A program made the position numbers and the translations under genes. The notes under the pieces are model-generated. The model worked only from the letters and a program-made list of their open reading frames with translations. It had not been told where the DNA came from and searched no databases. 8,583 nt of DNA, taken from contig JAAVAG010000113.1 in the NCBI GenBank assembly GCA_014804185.1, forward strand, positions 1 through 8,583, read 5' to 3'. Source of the DNA: Lachnospiraceae bacterium (GTDB lineage Bacteria; Bacillota; Clostridia; Lachnospirales; Lachnospiraceae). Each line of letters begins with the position of its first letter. The first letter of the stretch is position 1. Shown one piece after another: positions 1 to 5,758 of this stretch.

Positions 1-894
1 AGAGAAGGGTATAAGCTTGCCATCCGTAAACTGTCAGTACACAATTTTGAGGAATACAAAACGATCCTGTCCCTGCTGGATTATGTGATTCTGGATCACA
101 AAAGGATCGATATCAGCAAGGCGAGAATATATTTCACCAAGCTGTATCCCAATATTTCGCTCTGCGCCGGCAACATACAGACTATGGAGATTTTCCAGCG
201 CCTGAAGTGGGAGGGAGGATATCAGCTGTATGAGGGCGAGTTTTACCGCGTTCCTGTGTCCAACAGCGATCAGGAGATTGCGCCGCTGCGGGTGAATTAT
301 ATCCAGCTTCTCAACACGGTGAACAACAATGACTTTGAACTGACGCAGGCGGCGGATATTATCAGCAAGGATACGGCGCTGGTCATCTCTCTGCTCAAGA
401 TGGTCAACAGAATGGCGCGGAACTCGGAGATTACCTCTATCAGGCATGCGGCGGCCATGCTGGGGCAGAAAGAACTGAAGAGGTGGATCAACACTGCTGT
501 GGCAAACGAGCTGTACGCGGATAAACCCAGCGAGGTGACAAGACTGTCTCTGCTGAGGGCAAGATTTGCGGAAAATCTGGCGCCGATATTCAATCTGCGG
601 GCACAGGCGTCGGAATTGTTCCTGATGGGACTGTTTTCGGTGCTGGATGTGATTCTGGAGAAAACCATGGAGGAGGCGCTGCAGATTGTGCAGGTGTCCA
701 AGGAGATCAAAGAAGCGCTGATCAACAAAGAAGGCAAGTTTGGGCCTGTGCTGGATTTTATGACCAACTATGAGAACGCGAACTGGCAGGAGGTTTCCAG
801 ACAGATGGTGCTGCTGGATCTGAGTATGGATTCTGTCTATCAGGCGTATATGGGCGCGCTGCAGTGGTACAGAGAATTGATGATGGGCGAATAG
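1..894 (+). CDS. EAL-HDOD signalling protein, 5'-truncated by window edge (degenerate EAL remnant plus HDOD domain)
   Basis: The frame is open from base 1 to the TAG at 892-894, giving 297 visible residues with the N-terminus outside the window. A GTG at 85 could be mistaken for a start, but the residues before it continue the same domain. Visible residues 1 to about 85 match the C-terminal end of an EAL (c-di-GMP phosphodiesterase) fold. Where active enzymes have D-x-V-K-I-D and A-E-G-V-E-T, this one has DYVILD (27-32) and CAGNIQT (55-61), so the active-site lysine and glutamates appear lost. From about residue 97 to 290 is an HDOD domain: a helical, HD-like fold without the metal-binding His-Asp pair, with the typical 'LLKMVNRMA...ITSIRHAAAMLGQKEL' pattern. 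EAL-HDOD proteins of the YuxH/CdgJ type are known as non-enzymatic signalling proteins, some affecting motility. It is probably cytosolic, as no membrane segment is visible. The family call is firm; the biological role is not. Confidence 0.85.
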   Translation, partial: REGYKLAIRKLSVHNFEEYKTILSLLDYVILDHKRIDISKARIYFTKLYPNISLCAGNIQTMEIFQRLKWEGGYQLYEGEFYRVPVSNSDQEIAPLRVNYIQLLNTVNNNDFELTQAADIISKDTALVISLLKMVNRMARNSEITSIRHAAAMLGQKELKRWINTAVANELYADKPSEVTRLSLLRARFAENLAPIFNLRAQASELFLMGLFSVLDVILEKTMEEALQIVQVSKEIKEALINKEGKFGPVLDFMTNYENANWQEVSRQMVLLDLSMDSVYQAYMGALQWYRELMMGE

Positions 895-940
895 ATTTCT
901 AAACAAACCCTTAATTTTTTATGAACACTCGGATTGTCTC

Positions 941-969
941 TTGAAATGCAGTAGGCAATACCGTATATT
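941..969 (+). promoter_or_regulatory. Sigma-A-type promoter for the HTH-glf operon
   Basis: TTGAAA at 941-946 and TATATT at 964-969 are separated by exactly 17 bases. The predicted transcription start is near 976, leaving a leader of about 36 bases before the HTH gene start at 1012. No hairpin terminator is visible between the preceding HDOD gene and this promoter, so some read-through from upstream is possible. Confidence 0.6.
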
Positions 970-1011
970 ACTTGTAGAAATAAATTTTACATGAAAAAGG
1001 AGGGTCGGAAG

Positions 1012-1371
1012 ATGACCAAGGCGGAGATTCTGAAAAAAGAAATTTTACGTCAGTACAGAAGTGTGCGTCAGTTTGCGCTGGAAATGGGCATCCCGTACAG
1101 CACTCTTGTGACTGCGTTGGAACGTGGAATAGAGGGAATGGCATATGGAACTGTGATCAAGATGTGTGATAAGCTGAGTCTGAATCCTGTGGATTTCAGT
1201 TCTCTGGAGAGAGACACTTCTCTGGGAGCACAGCTTCTGGAAAACAGAGTGATGCAGTATTATGTGAAATTGAATCAGGATGGCAGGGATAAAGTGCTGG
1301 AACTGATGGACGACTTTGTACAGATCGACAAGTACAAGGCTAAGGGGAAAAGGACGGCCAAGCAGGGATGA
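1012..1371 (+). CDS. Small helix-turn-helix (XRE/Cro-like) regulator
   Basis: The product is 119 residues. The ATG at 1012 is chosen because AAAAGGAGGG at 996-1003 sits at normal distance before it. An in-frame ATG at 991 overlaps the upstream edge of that ribosome binding site and has none of its own. Residues about 15-50 form an XRE/Cro-like helix-turn-helix: SVRQFALEMGIPYSTLVTAL contains helix, turn (G27) and recognition helix (P29-S31-T32-L33), followed by a third helix and a 'KLSLNPVDF' segment typical of such domains. The C-terminal part (about 75-105) is helical and may dimerise; the tail is lysine/arginine rich (KYKAKGKRTAKQG). The stop codon shares bases with the glf start (ATGA, 1368-1371), so the two are probably translationally coupled. 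It may act as a DNA-binding regulator of its own operon, but no operator or ligand is evident. Confidence 0.8.
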   Translation: MTKAEILKKEILRQYRSVRQFALEMGIPYSTLVTALERGIEGMAYGTVIKMCDKLSLNPVDFSSLERDTSLGAQLLENRVMQYYVKLNQDGRDKVLELMDDFVQIDKYKAKGKRTAKQG

Positions 1372-2474
1372 AGTACGATTATCTGATTGTCGGAAGCGGT
1401 CTGTTTGGCGCGGTATTTGCCCATGAAATGAAGCAGGCGGGCAGGAAATGTCTGGTGATTGACAGACGCCCGCATGTGGCCGGCAATATATATACAGAAG
1501 ACAGAAACGGAATACAGGTGCACAAATACGGCGCACACATCTTCCATACGTCCGACAGGAGGATCTGGGAATATGTAAACCGGTTTGCGGAGTTCAATCA
1601 TTACATCAATTCTCCGGTGGCTGTCTGGAAAGATGAACTTTACAATCTTCCTTTTAATATGAATACATTCAGCCGGATGTGGGGAATCAGGACTCCGGCG
1701 GAGGCAAAGGAGAAGATTGCGCATCAGATTTCGGCGCTGAATATCAGCGAACCGAAAAACCTGGAGGAGCAGGCGCTTTCCAAGGTGGGACGCGACGTCT
1801 ATGAAAAGCTTGTCAAAGGTTATACGGAAAAGCAGTGGGGACGGTCCTGCCGGGAACTGCCGACTTTTATTATCAGACGGCTTCCTCTCAGGTTCACGTA
1901 TGACAATAATTATTTTTCCGACCCCTATCAGGGAATCCCCAAGGGAGGCTACACGCAGATTGTGGAGAAGCTGCTGGAGGGTATTCCTGTGAAGCTGGGC
2001 GTCTCCTACAGAGAGTTTTGCGCGGCGGAGAGAGAGGATACCTTTGACAGAGTGCTGTACACGGGGATGATCGACGAGTATTTTGACTATTGTCTGGGAG
2101 AACTGCAGTATCGGTCCCTTCGTTTTGAGGAACAGACGCTGGAGGGATGCGAGAACTATCAGGGAAATGCGGTGGTAAATTATACGGAGCGTGAGATTCC
2201 GTATACGCGGATCATCGAGCACAAACATTTTGAGTTTGGGACGGGGCCCGACACGGTTATAACCCGGGAATATCCGGCGGAGTGGCACAGGGGGGATGAG
2301 CCTTATTACCCGATCAACGACGAGACCAACGATGCCCTCTATGCGGAGTATAAAAAGCTGGCCGACCGGGAGAAGAATGTACTTTTCGGCGGAAGACTGG
2401 GCGGGTATCGCTATTATGATATGGATAAGGTGATTGCATCCGCGCTGGAGATGGCGCAGAGAGAACTGGCCTGA
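1368..2474 (+). CDS. glf: UDP-galactopyranose mutase
   Basis: This flavoenzyme converts UDP-galactopyranose to UDP-galactofuranose, the donor for galactofuranose-containing surface glycans, in the cytosol. The 368-residue length fits the bacterial family (about 365-390). The N-terminal FAD-binding Rossmann motif is VGSGLFGAVFA (8-18), followed by the acidic/basic strand VIDRRPHVAGNIY (30-42). Family hallmarks follow: GAHIFHT (55-61), YNLPFNMNTF (92-101), GYTEKQWG (151-158, with the substrate-stacking Trp about 157), RLPLRFTYDNNYFSDPYQGIP (171-191) and the C-terminal flavin-binding FGGRLGGYRYYDMD (340-353). Arginines R175 and R281 are plausible diphosphate/flavin contacts by family comparison. 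It overlaps the upstream HTH gene by four bases. No glycosyltransferase gene lies next to it, so the glycan it serves is probably encoded elsewhere. Confidence 0.96.
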   Translation: MKYDYLIVGSGLFGAVFAHEMKQAGRKCLVIDRRPHVAGNIYTEDRNGIQVHKYGAHIFHTSDRRIWEYVNRFAEFNHYINSPVAVWKDELYNLPFNMNTFSRMWGIRTPAEAKEKIAHQISALNISEPKNLEEQALSKVGRDVYEKLVKGYTEKQWGRSCRELPTFIIRRLPLRFTYDNNYFSDPYQGIPKGGYTQIVEKLLEGIPVKLGVSYREFCAAEREDTFDRVLYTGMIDEYFDYCLGELQYRSLRFEEQTLEGCENYQGNAVVNYTEREIPYTRIIEHKHFEFGTGPDTVITREYPAEWHRGDEPYYPINDETNDALYAEYKKLADREKNVLFGGRLGGYRYYDMDKVIASALEMAQRELA

Positions 2475-2526
2475 GAAATCAGGGACGCGTTATGCGAAAG
2501 AAGCAGAGAATGAAAGAGTATAAATA

Positions 2527-2556
2527 GACAACTGACGCCAGGCTTCGCGAGTTGTC
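2527..2556 (+). other. Hairpin without T-tract downstream of glf
   Basis: GACAACT (2527-2533) can pair with AGTTGTC (2550-2556), with an inner CGC/GCG pairing (2536-2538 with 2547-2549). The hairpin is followed by CTTATG rather than a T-run, so it is not a standard terminator. It sits 11 bases before the real terminator and could protect the mRNA 3' end. The function is unknown. Confidence 0.4.
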
Positions 2557-2567
2557 CTTATGTTAAG

Positions 2568-2603
2568 AAAACTGCCACATGAAAGCGATGCGGCAGTTTT
2601 TTT
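2568..2603 (+). terminator. Rho-independent terminator after glf, probably shared with the convergent FliD-like gene
   Basis: AAAACTGCC (2568-2576) pairs with GGCAGTTTT (2592-2600). After one mismatch the stem continues with CAT/ATG, leaving a 7-base loop. Seven T follow on the plus strand (2597-2603). On the minus strand the stem is followed by TTTTCTT, so it can also end the gene that stops at 2627. Confidence 0.85.
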
Positions 2604-2626
2604 ATGGCATTAACAATATTGTGACG

Positions 2627-3919
2627 TCAGCAATAGCTGTTGAACAGCATACCGCTGTATGGACTGGGCGAGTAGGGACTGATAAATTCATGTCCCGGAT
2701 TCTTATATGCGACAATCGTCTTTTCCACATATTTCAGAGGATCCAGGGAAACCTGGGCAGTCTTCTGGAGCAGGGAGGAAGCGAAGTTCCTGATGGTGGA
2801 AAACTGACTGGAAGTGTTGTCGCCTGACATGGTCTTTGCCAGTTTCTTCTCATCTACCGTAATGCTGTTGTTGGTCTGCAGGGACAGGCCCATGGCATCC
2901 AGTTCACTCTTATATTGAAAAGCGATGCCGCCCATCTCTCTGGAGAGACGGGAACTTTTCGGGAAAGTCTTCAGATACTGATCCACGGATTTTAAAAAGG
3001 AGTTATAACCGCCGATCAGACTCTTGACATTTTCTGTCAGAGATTCCACATCGTTTTTCAAGCCGATGGAAGTAGTCTGCCCTTCGGTGCTGACACCCTT
3101 TAGCTGAACCTGGTAAACCTTGCCCACGGTAAACGTGTTGGAGGGAACGCTCTGGCGTTCGCCGTTTAAGAGGAAGACGGCGTTGGATGCCTGACGGGAC
3201 ATATAATCCAGACCGAAATATTCCACGGTTCCGGCGGTCTTGCTGGTATGGTTGTCGGAAACCGTAAATACGGTATCGCTTCCGGTACTGTTCCCGGTGG
3301 CCGAAGAGGTCAGACGCAAAGCGGTGTCGGAACCGGATTCATGCAGATCCGCCGTCAGTCCGATTCCCGCGTTGTTGACCAGACGCGCGAGACGCTCCTG
3401 CACATCCCGGTTGGTTTCATTGCCCTTTATATTAAACTGAAACTCATAACTCAGTCCATTAATTGTGATATCAAAGGAATAGGTGTCCGGTTCCAGCCCG
3501 GCCTTTTCCGCGGGAAGATATTTTCCCAGATTTTCCTGTGTGGAAGCAAGATTCTGTACCTCCAGTTCCACGGACGGGATAATATCGCCCTCGTGGTAGC
3601 TTCCGATAAAGGAAGCGGTGGCAACGCTTTCATCATCGGAATATGCGACTTTTTTATTCAAAAGGTTTTCTTCATCCAGACCGCCCAGAGACGCGATGGT
3701 ATTGCGCAGCGTCCTGGCGTGTTCTTTCAGGCCGATGGCATAACCGAAAGTGCCGGTGCTGCGGGCCGGAAGAAACCATGGAGCCTCCTTGTTCAATTTG
3801 ACCATGGAATCACATATGTTGCGAAGTTCGCCCCTTTTATGCGAGTCGAACTGAGAAGTGCCCTTGGGCGCATATGTGGTCAGATAATGATTGTATACAT
3901 TTGTCAGAACAGCACTCAT
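2627..3919 (-). CDS. FliD-like flagellar cap / hook-associated protein
   Basis: The product is 430 residues from the ATG at 3919, chosen because of the strong AAAGGAGGGG at 3926-3935. A longer in-frame start at 3976 adds 19 residues that run through that ribosome binding site and through the promoter box, so it is rejected. The protein has a helical N-terminus, then LLNKKVAYSDDESVATASFIG (87-107), which resembles the 'VASSSDESVLTATA' entry into the FliD/flagellin hypervariable region. Beta-rich segments follow: TYSFDITINGLSYEFQF (146-162) and RLTSSATGNSTGSDTVFTV (202-220). The C-terminal helical part matches FliD_C: VESLTENVKSLIGGYNSFL (291-309) and GLSLQTNNSITVDEKKLA (344-361). The tail from about 398 (KYKNPG-like AYKNPGH, then PYSGMLFNSYC) is one I recall from Lachnospiraceae relatives. 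The standard FliD start (RISGLASGMD-type) is absent, so it may be a divergent FliD or a paralogue. FliD caps growing filaments outside the cell after export by the flagellar type III system; no cleavable signal peptide is seen, as expected. No other flagellar gene is adjacent. Confidence 0.75.
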   Translation of the reverse strand: MSAVLTNVYNHYLTTYAPKGTSQFDSHKRGELRNICDSMVKLNKEAPWFLPARSTGTFGYAIGLKEHARTLRNTIASLGGLDEENLLNKKVAYSDDESVATASFIGSYHEGDIIPSVELEVQNLASTQENLGKYLPAEKAGLEPDTYSFDITINGLSYEFQFNIKGNETNRDVQERLARLVNNAGIGLTADLHESGSDTALRLTSSATGNSTGSDTVFTVSDNHTSKTAGTVEYFGLDYMSRQASNAVFLLNGERQSVPSNTFTVGKVYQVQLKGVSTEGQTTSIGLKNDVESLTENVKSLIGGYNSFLKSVDQYLKTFPKSSRLSREMGGIAFQYKSELDAMGLSLQTNNSITVDEKKLAKTMSGDNTSSQFSTIRNFASSLLQKTAQVSLDPLKYVEKTIVAYKNPGHEFISPYSPSPYSGMLFNSYC

Positions 3920-3947
3920 GACCAGCCCCTCCTTTCCTCCATGAAAT

Positions 3948-3979
3948 ATATCGGCTGGTAATCCGCAAAAATCCATTTA
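3948..3979 (-). promoter_or_regulatory. Candidate sigma-28 (SigD) promoter for the FliD-like gene
   Basis: On the minus strand an exact GCCGATAT occupies 3948-3955, identical to the sigma-28/SigD -10 element. It lies 28 bases before the start codon at 3919, giving a predicted leader of about 20 bases that still includes the ribosome binding site. The weak point is the -35: the nearest TAAA (3976-3979) is 20 bases away instead of the usual 14-16. The match to a late flagellar gene makes chance less likely but does not exclude it. Confidence 0.5.
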
Positions 3980-4017
3980 TAAGCGGAAAAATTTAGAAAA
4001 AATTTTATATCAGATAC

Positions 4018-4046
4018 ATTTTATCACAGAAAGACTCTTCTGGCAA
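4018..4046 (-). promoter_or_regulatory. Sigma-A-type promoter, minus strand, upstream of the FliD-like gene
   Basis: Read on the minus strand, TTGCCA (4041-4046) and TAAAAT (4018-4023) have a 17-base spacer. The start would be near 4011, giving a leader of about 90 bases. Its -35 lies only 11 bases from the -35 of the divergent rpmG promoter, so the two could share regulation or compete. Confidence 0.5.
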
Positions 4047-4057
4047 TGAAAAAAATC

Positions 4058-4086
4058 TTGACGGGTGTGAGGTCTTATGTTATAGT
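4058..4086 (+). promoter_or_regulatory. Strong sigma-A promoter for rpmG-secE-nusG
   Basis: TTGACG (4058-4063) and TATAGT (4081-4086) have an exact 17-base spacer. Predicted start is about 4093, giving a leader of about 63 bases that contains a run of eight T (4113-4120) without a convincing stem before it. A near-consensus promoter fits a highly expressed ribosomal/secretion operon. Confidence 0.75.
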
Positions 4087-4155
4087 TACATGCAGATGGA
4101 TTTCAGGTCTTTTTTTTATGCTTAATTATTTGGAACAATCGTTGGAGGTGGAAAT

Positions 4156-4305
4156 ATGCGTACAAGAATCACATTGGCATGCACAGAGTGCAAGCAGCGT
4201 AACTACAATACCACAAAGGATAAGAAAACGCATCCGGAGAGAATGGAGATCAAGAAATACTGCAGATTCTGCAGGACTCATACAGTGCACAAAGAAACCA
4301 AATAA
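4156..4305 (+). CDS. rpmG: 50S ribosomal protein L33 (bL33)
   Basis: This is a 49-residue protein starting at the ATG at 4156 after GGAGGTGG (4144-4151) and ending at TAA 4303-4305. It has two CxxC pairs, C9-T-E-C12 and C36-R-F-C39, so it is the zinc-binding ('C+') form of L33. The opening MRTRITLACTECKQRNYNT and the middle KKTHPERMEIKKYC are characteristic. L33 is a small protein of the large ribosomal subunit. Gene order rpmG-secE-nusG is common in Firmicutes, and secE begins 23 bases after its stop. The identification is very firm despite the small size. The reading frame differs from that of a longer overlapping open frame at 4046-4387, which is spurious. Confidence 0.96.
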   Translation: MRTRITLACTECKQRNYNTTKDKKTHPERMEIKKYCRFCRTHTVHKETK

Positions 4306-4328
4306 TTGCGGTTCGGAAGGAGCAGGTA

Positions 4329-4532
4329 ATGGGAGATTCCACAGAAAAGACATCAAAGGTTCCATTCTTCAAGGGACTGAAAACTGAATATAAGAAAATC
4401 ATCTGGCCGGACAGACAGTCTATGTTCAGACAAGCCGTTGCGGTAGTGGGAATATCCGTAGTCGTCGGGGTGATTATCGCCATAATTGACAGGATTGCAC
4501 TATATGGCGTTGAATTTATAACATCGTTATAG
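4329..4532 (+). CDS. secE: Preprotein translocase subunit SecE
   Basis: At 67 residues this is the short single-spanning SecE typical of Gram-positive bacteria. An amphipathic helix with the family motif FFKGLKTEYKKIIWPDR (13-29, including the conserved Trp-Pro) precedes one membrane segment, about 35-55 (AVAVVGISVVVGVIIAIID). SecE clamps the SecY channel in the cytoplasmic membrane and is essential for Sec-dependent export. The ribosome binding site GGAAGGAG (4315-4322) lies six bases before the ATG. It sits between rpmG and nusG, its usual place, 15 bases before nusG. Confidence 0.96.
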   Translation: MGDSTEKTSKVPFFKGLKTEYKKIIWPDRQSMFRQAVAVVGISVVVGVIIAIIDRIALYGVEFITSL

Positions 4533-4547
4533 AGCGAGGGTGGTTGA

Positions 4548-5066
4548 ATGGCAGAGGCAAATTGGTATGTGGTTCATACCTATTCCGGGTATGAGAATAA
4601 AGTCAAAGCCAATATTGAGAAGACGATCGAGAACAATAAAGATCTGGCGGAGCGGATTCTGGAGGTTCGGGTTCCCATGCAGGAAGTGGTCGAGATGAAG
4701 AACGGAGTCAAGAAGACCGTCCAGAAAAAATTGTTTCCCGGCTATGTGCTGCTCAACATGGTGATGGATGATGACACATGGTACGTTGTGAGAAACACCC
4801 GGGGAGTTACCGGTTTCGTGGGACCGGGAAGCAAAGCGGTTCCGCTGACAGAAGCGGAGATGAAGCCTCTGGGAATCAAGGCGGAGAATATTTCCATTGA
4901 TTTTTGCGAGGGTGACAGCATTGCCGTGGTTGCCGGTGTGTGGAAAGACACGATCGGTATTGTGCAGAAGTTGGATTATAGCAAGCAGACCGCTACGATC
5001 AATGTGGAGTTGTTCGGGAGAGAAACTCCGGTGGAGATCAGTTTCGCGGAAGTGAGAAAACTTTGA
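4548..5066 (+). CDS. nusG: Transcription termination/antitermination factor NusG
   Basis: The product is 172 residues, the normal length for NusG without an inserted domain. The N-terminal NGN domain spans about 4-105 (NWYVVHTYSGYENKVKANIE, then KKLFPGYVLLNM at 60-71 and VRNTRGVTGFVG at 81-92) and binds the RNA polymerase clamp. The C-terminal KOW domain is about 118-165 (FCEGDSIAVVAG, then ELFGRETPVEISF) and in other bacteria contacts Rho or the S10 protein. The ribosome binding site is modest (GAGGGTGG, 4536-4543). It follows secE by 15 bases, the standard pairing. Confidence 0.97.
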   Translation: MAEANWYVVHTYSGYENKVKANIEKTIENNKDLAERILEVRVPMQEVVEMKNGVKKTVQKKLFPGYVLLNMVMDDDTWYVVRNTRGVTGFVGPGSKAVPLTEAEMKPLGIKAENISIDFCEGDSIAVVAGVWKDTIGIVQKLDYSKQTATINVELFGRETPVEISFAEVRKL

Positions 5067-5268
5067 AGACTTTGATATTTTACCCGGCGTGAAAATGATG
5101 CGCGCCGCGGTTAAAATATAGCAACACGCAAGGCCTGCGGGAGACTGCGGGCAGTGGGAGCAAAAGTCCGCGCACTGCGCAGGGACTGCAGCGGCGGTAT
5201 GCGGCTGCGGGCTGCCGCGCCGTGGGGACAGGATGTTTGCGCCTGACCACATTATAGGAGGTGCCACG
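5067..5268 (+). promoter_or_regulatory. GC-rich, hairpin-prone spacer between nusG and rplK with a possible rplK promoter
   Basis: These 202 bases hold no credible gene. A weak sigma-A-like pair, GTGAAA (5089-5094) and TAAAAT (5112-5117) with a 17-base spacer, could start rplK transcription; Bacillus also has a promoter here. The rest is GC-rich. CTGCGGG occurs at 5135, 5145 and 5205. A hairpin pairs AGTCC-GCGC (5165-5173) with GCGC (5177-5180) and GGACT (5183-5187), with a 2-base bulge. GCGGC (5201-5205) can pair with GCCGC (5214-5218). No T-run follows any stem, so none is a standard terminator. Confidence 0.4.
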
Positions 5269-5694
5269 ATGGCAAAGAAAGTAACAGGATATATCAAATT
5301 ACAGATTCCTGCCGGCAAAGCAACACCGGCTCCCCCGGTTGGTCCTGCACTTGGACAGCATGGGGTAAATATTGTTGAATTTACGAAACAGTTCAACGCC
5401 AGGACTGCGGACAAGGGGGATCTGATCATTCCCGTTGTCATTACGGTATACGCAGACAGAAGTTTCAGTTTTGTGACCAAGACCCCGCCTGCGGCGATTC
5501 TGCTGAAAAAGGCGTGCAATCTGAAGACAGCTTCCGCTGCGCCTAACAAGACGAAGGTTGCCACTATTTCCAAAGATAAGGTTCGCGAGATCGCCGAACT
5601 GAAGATGCCGGATCTGAATGCGGCAAGCATTGAAGCCGCCATGAGCATGATCGCCGGAACGGCCAGAAGCATGGGTATCGTAGTAGAAGACTAG
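5269..5694 (+). CDS. rplK: 50S ribosomal protein L11 (uL11)
   Basis: The product is 141 residues, the usual bacterial length, from the ATG at 5269, which follows AGGAGG (5256-5261). An upstream in-frame ATG at 5233 lacks such a site and would add 12 residues foreign to the family. The N-terminal domain has MAKKVTGYIKLQIPAGKA and the proline-rich PAPPVGPALGQHGVNI (20-35) that forms the thiostrepton-binding region with 23S rRNA. The C-terminal RNA-binding domain runs from about 72 (TPPAAILLKKA) to AGTARSMGIVVED. L11 forms the base of the ribosomal stalk where elongation factors act. It precedes rplA, the classic L11 operon order. Confidence 0.98.
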   Translation: MAKKVTGYIKLQIPAGKATPAPPVGPALGQHGVNIVEFTKQFNARTADKGDLIIPVVITVYADRSFSFVTKTPPAAILLKKACNLKTASAAPNKTKVATISKDKVREIAELKMPDLNAASIEAAMSMIAGTARSMGIVVED

Positions 5695-5714
5695 TTTTCA
5701 CGAGATAGTTTAGT

Positions 5715-5744
5715 TTGGGAGACAATGATTTGTCGTTAGAACCA
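5715..5744 (+). promoter_or_regulatory. Candidate L1-binding autoregulatory hairpin before rplA
   Basis: In the 64-base gap between rplK and rplA, GACAA (5721-5725) pairs with TTGTC (5730-5734) around a TGAT loop. It is flanked by GGGAG (5717-5721) on the left and GTTAGAACC (5735-5743) on the right, and TGG/CCA (5716-5718 with 5742-5744) can close an outer helix. A short helix, an asymmetric internal loop and a GGGAG side resemble the L1 target in 23S rRNA and in L1 mRNA leaders. The element ends two bases before the AGGAGG (5746-5751) of rplA, the right place to block translation. Confidence 0.45.
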
Positions 5745-5758
5745 TAGGAGGAAACAAA

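Noticed and set aside
1275..2288. Long minus-strand open frame opposite glf
   Set aside because: Antisense shadow of glf; no domain and no ribosome binding site of note.
2492..2527. Eleven-codon basic mini-frame (MRKKQRMKEYK) right after glf, ending at the first hairpin
   Set aside because: It has a poor ribosome binding site and is too short to judge; a leader peptide role would need a gene downstream on the same strand, but the next gene is convergent.
3248..3961. Plus-strand open frame of 237 codons opposite the FliD-like gene
   Set aside because: The minus-strand frame has the strong ribosome binding site, a promoter and a family match; the plus frame has none of these.
3920..3976. Longer N-terminus (19 extra residues) for the FliD-like protein
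   Set aside because: The extra codons run through a near-perfect ribosome binding site and the GCCGATAT box, and have no ribosome binding site of their own.
4113..4120. Run of eight T in the rpmG leader as a terminator or attenuator
   Set aside because: No stable stem can be found directly before it.
4046..4387. Plus-strand open frame of 113 codons across the rpmG region
   Set aside because: It starts upstream of the rpmG promoter and reads rpmG and the secE start in the wrong frame. The L33 frame (4156-4305) has both CxxC motifs and a proper ribosome binding site.
5078..5116. Imperfect hairpin TTTTA...TAAAA just after nusG as a terminator
   Set aside because: The stem has a mismatch and bulges, and no T-run follows; it more likely overlaps a weak rplK promoter.
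4527..5672. Long minus-strand open frame opposite nusG and rplK
   Set aside because: It covers two certain genes in antisense and the non-coding spacer, with no recognisable motif.
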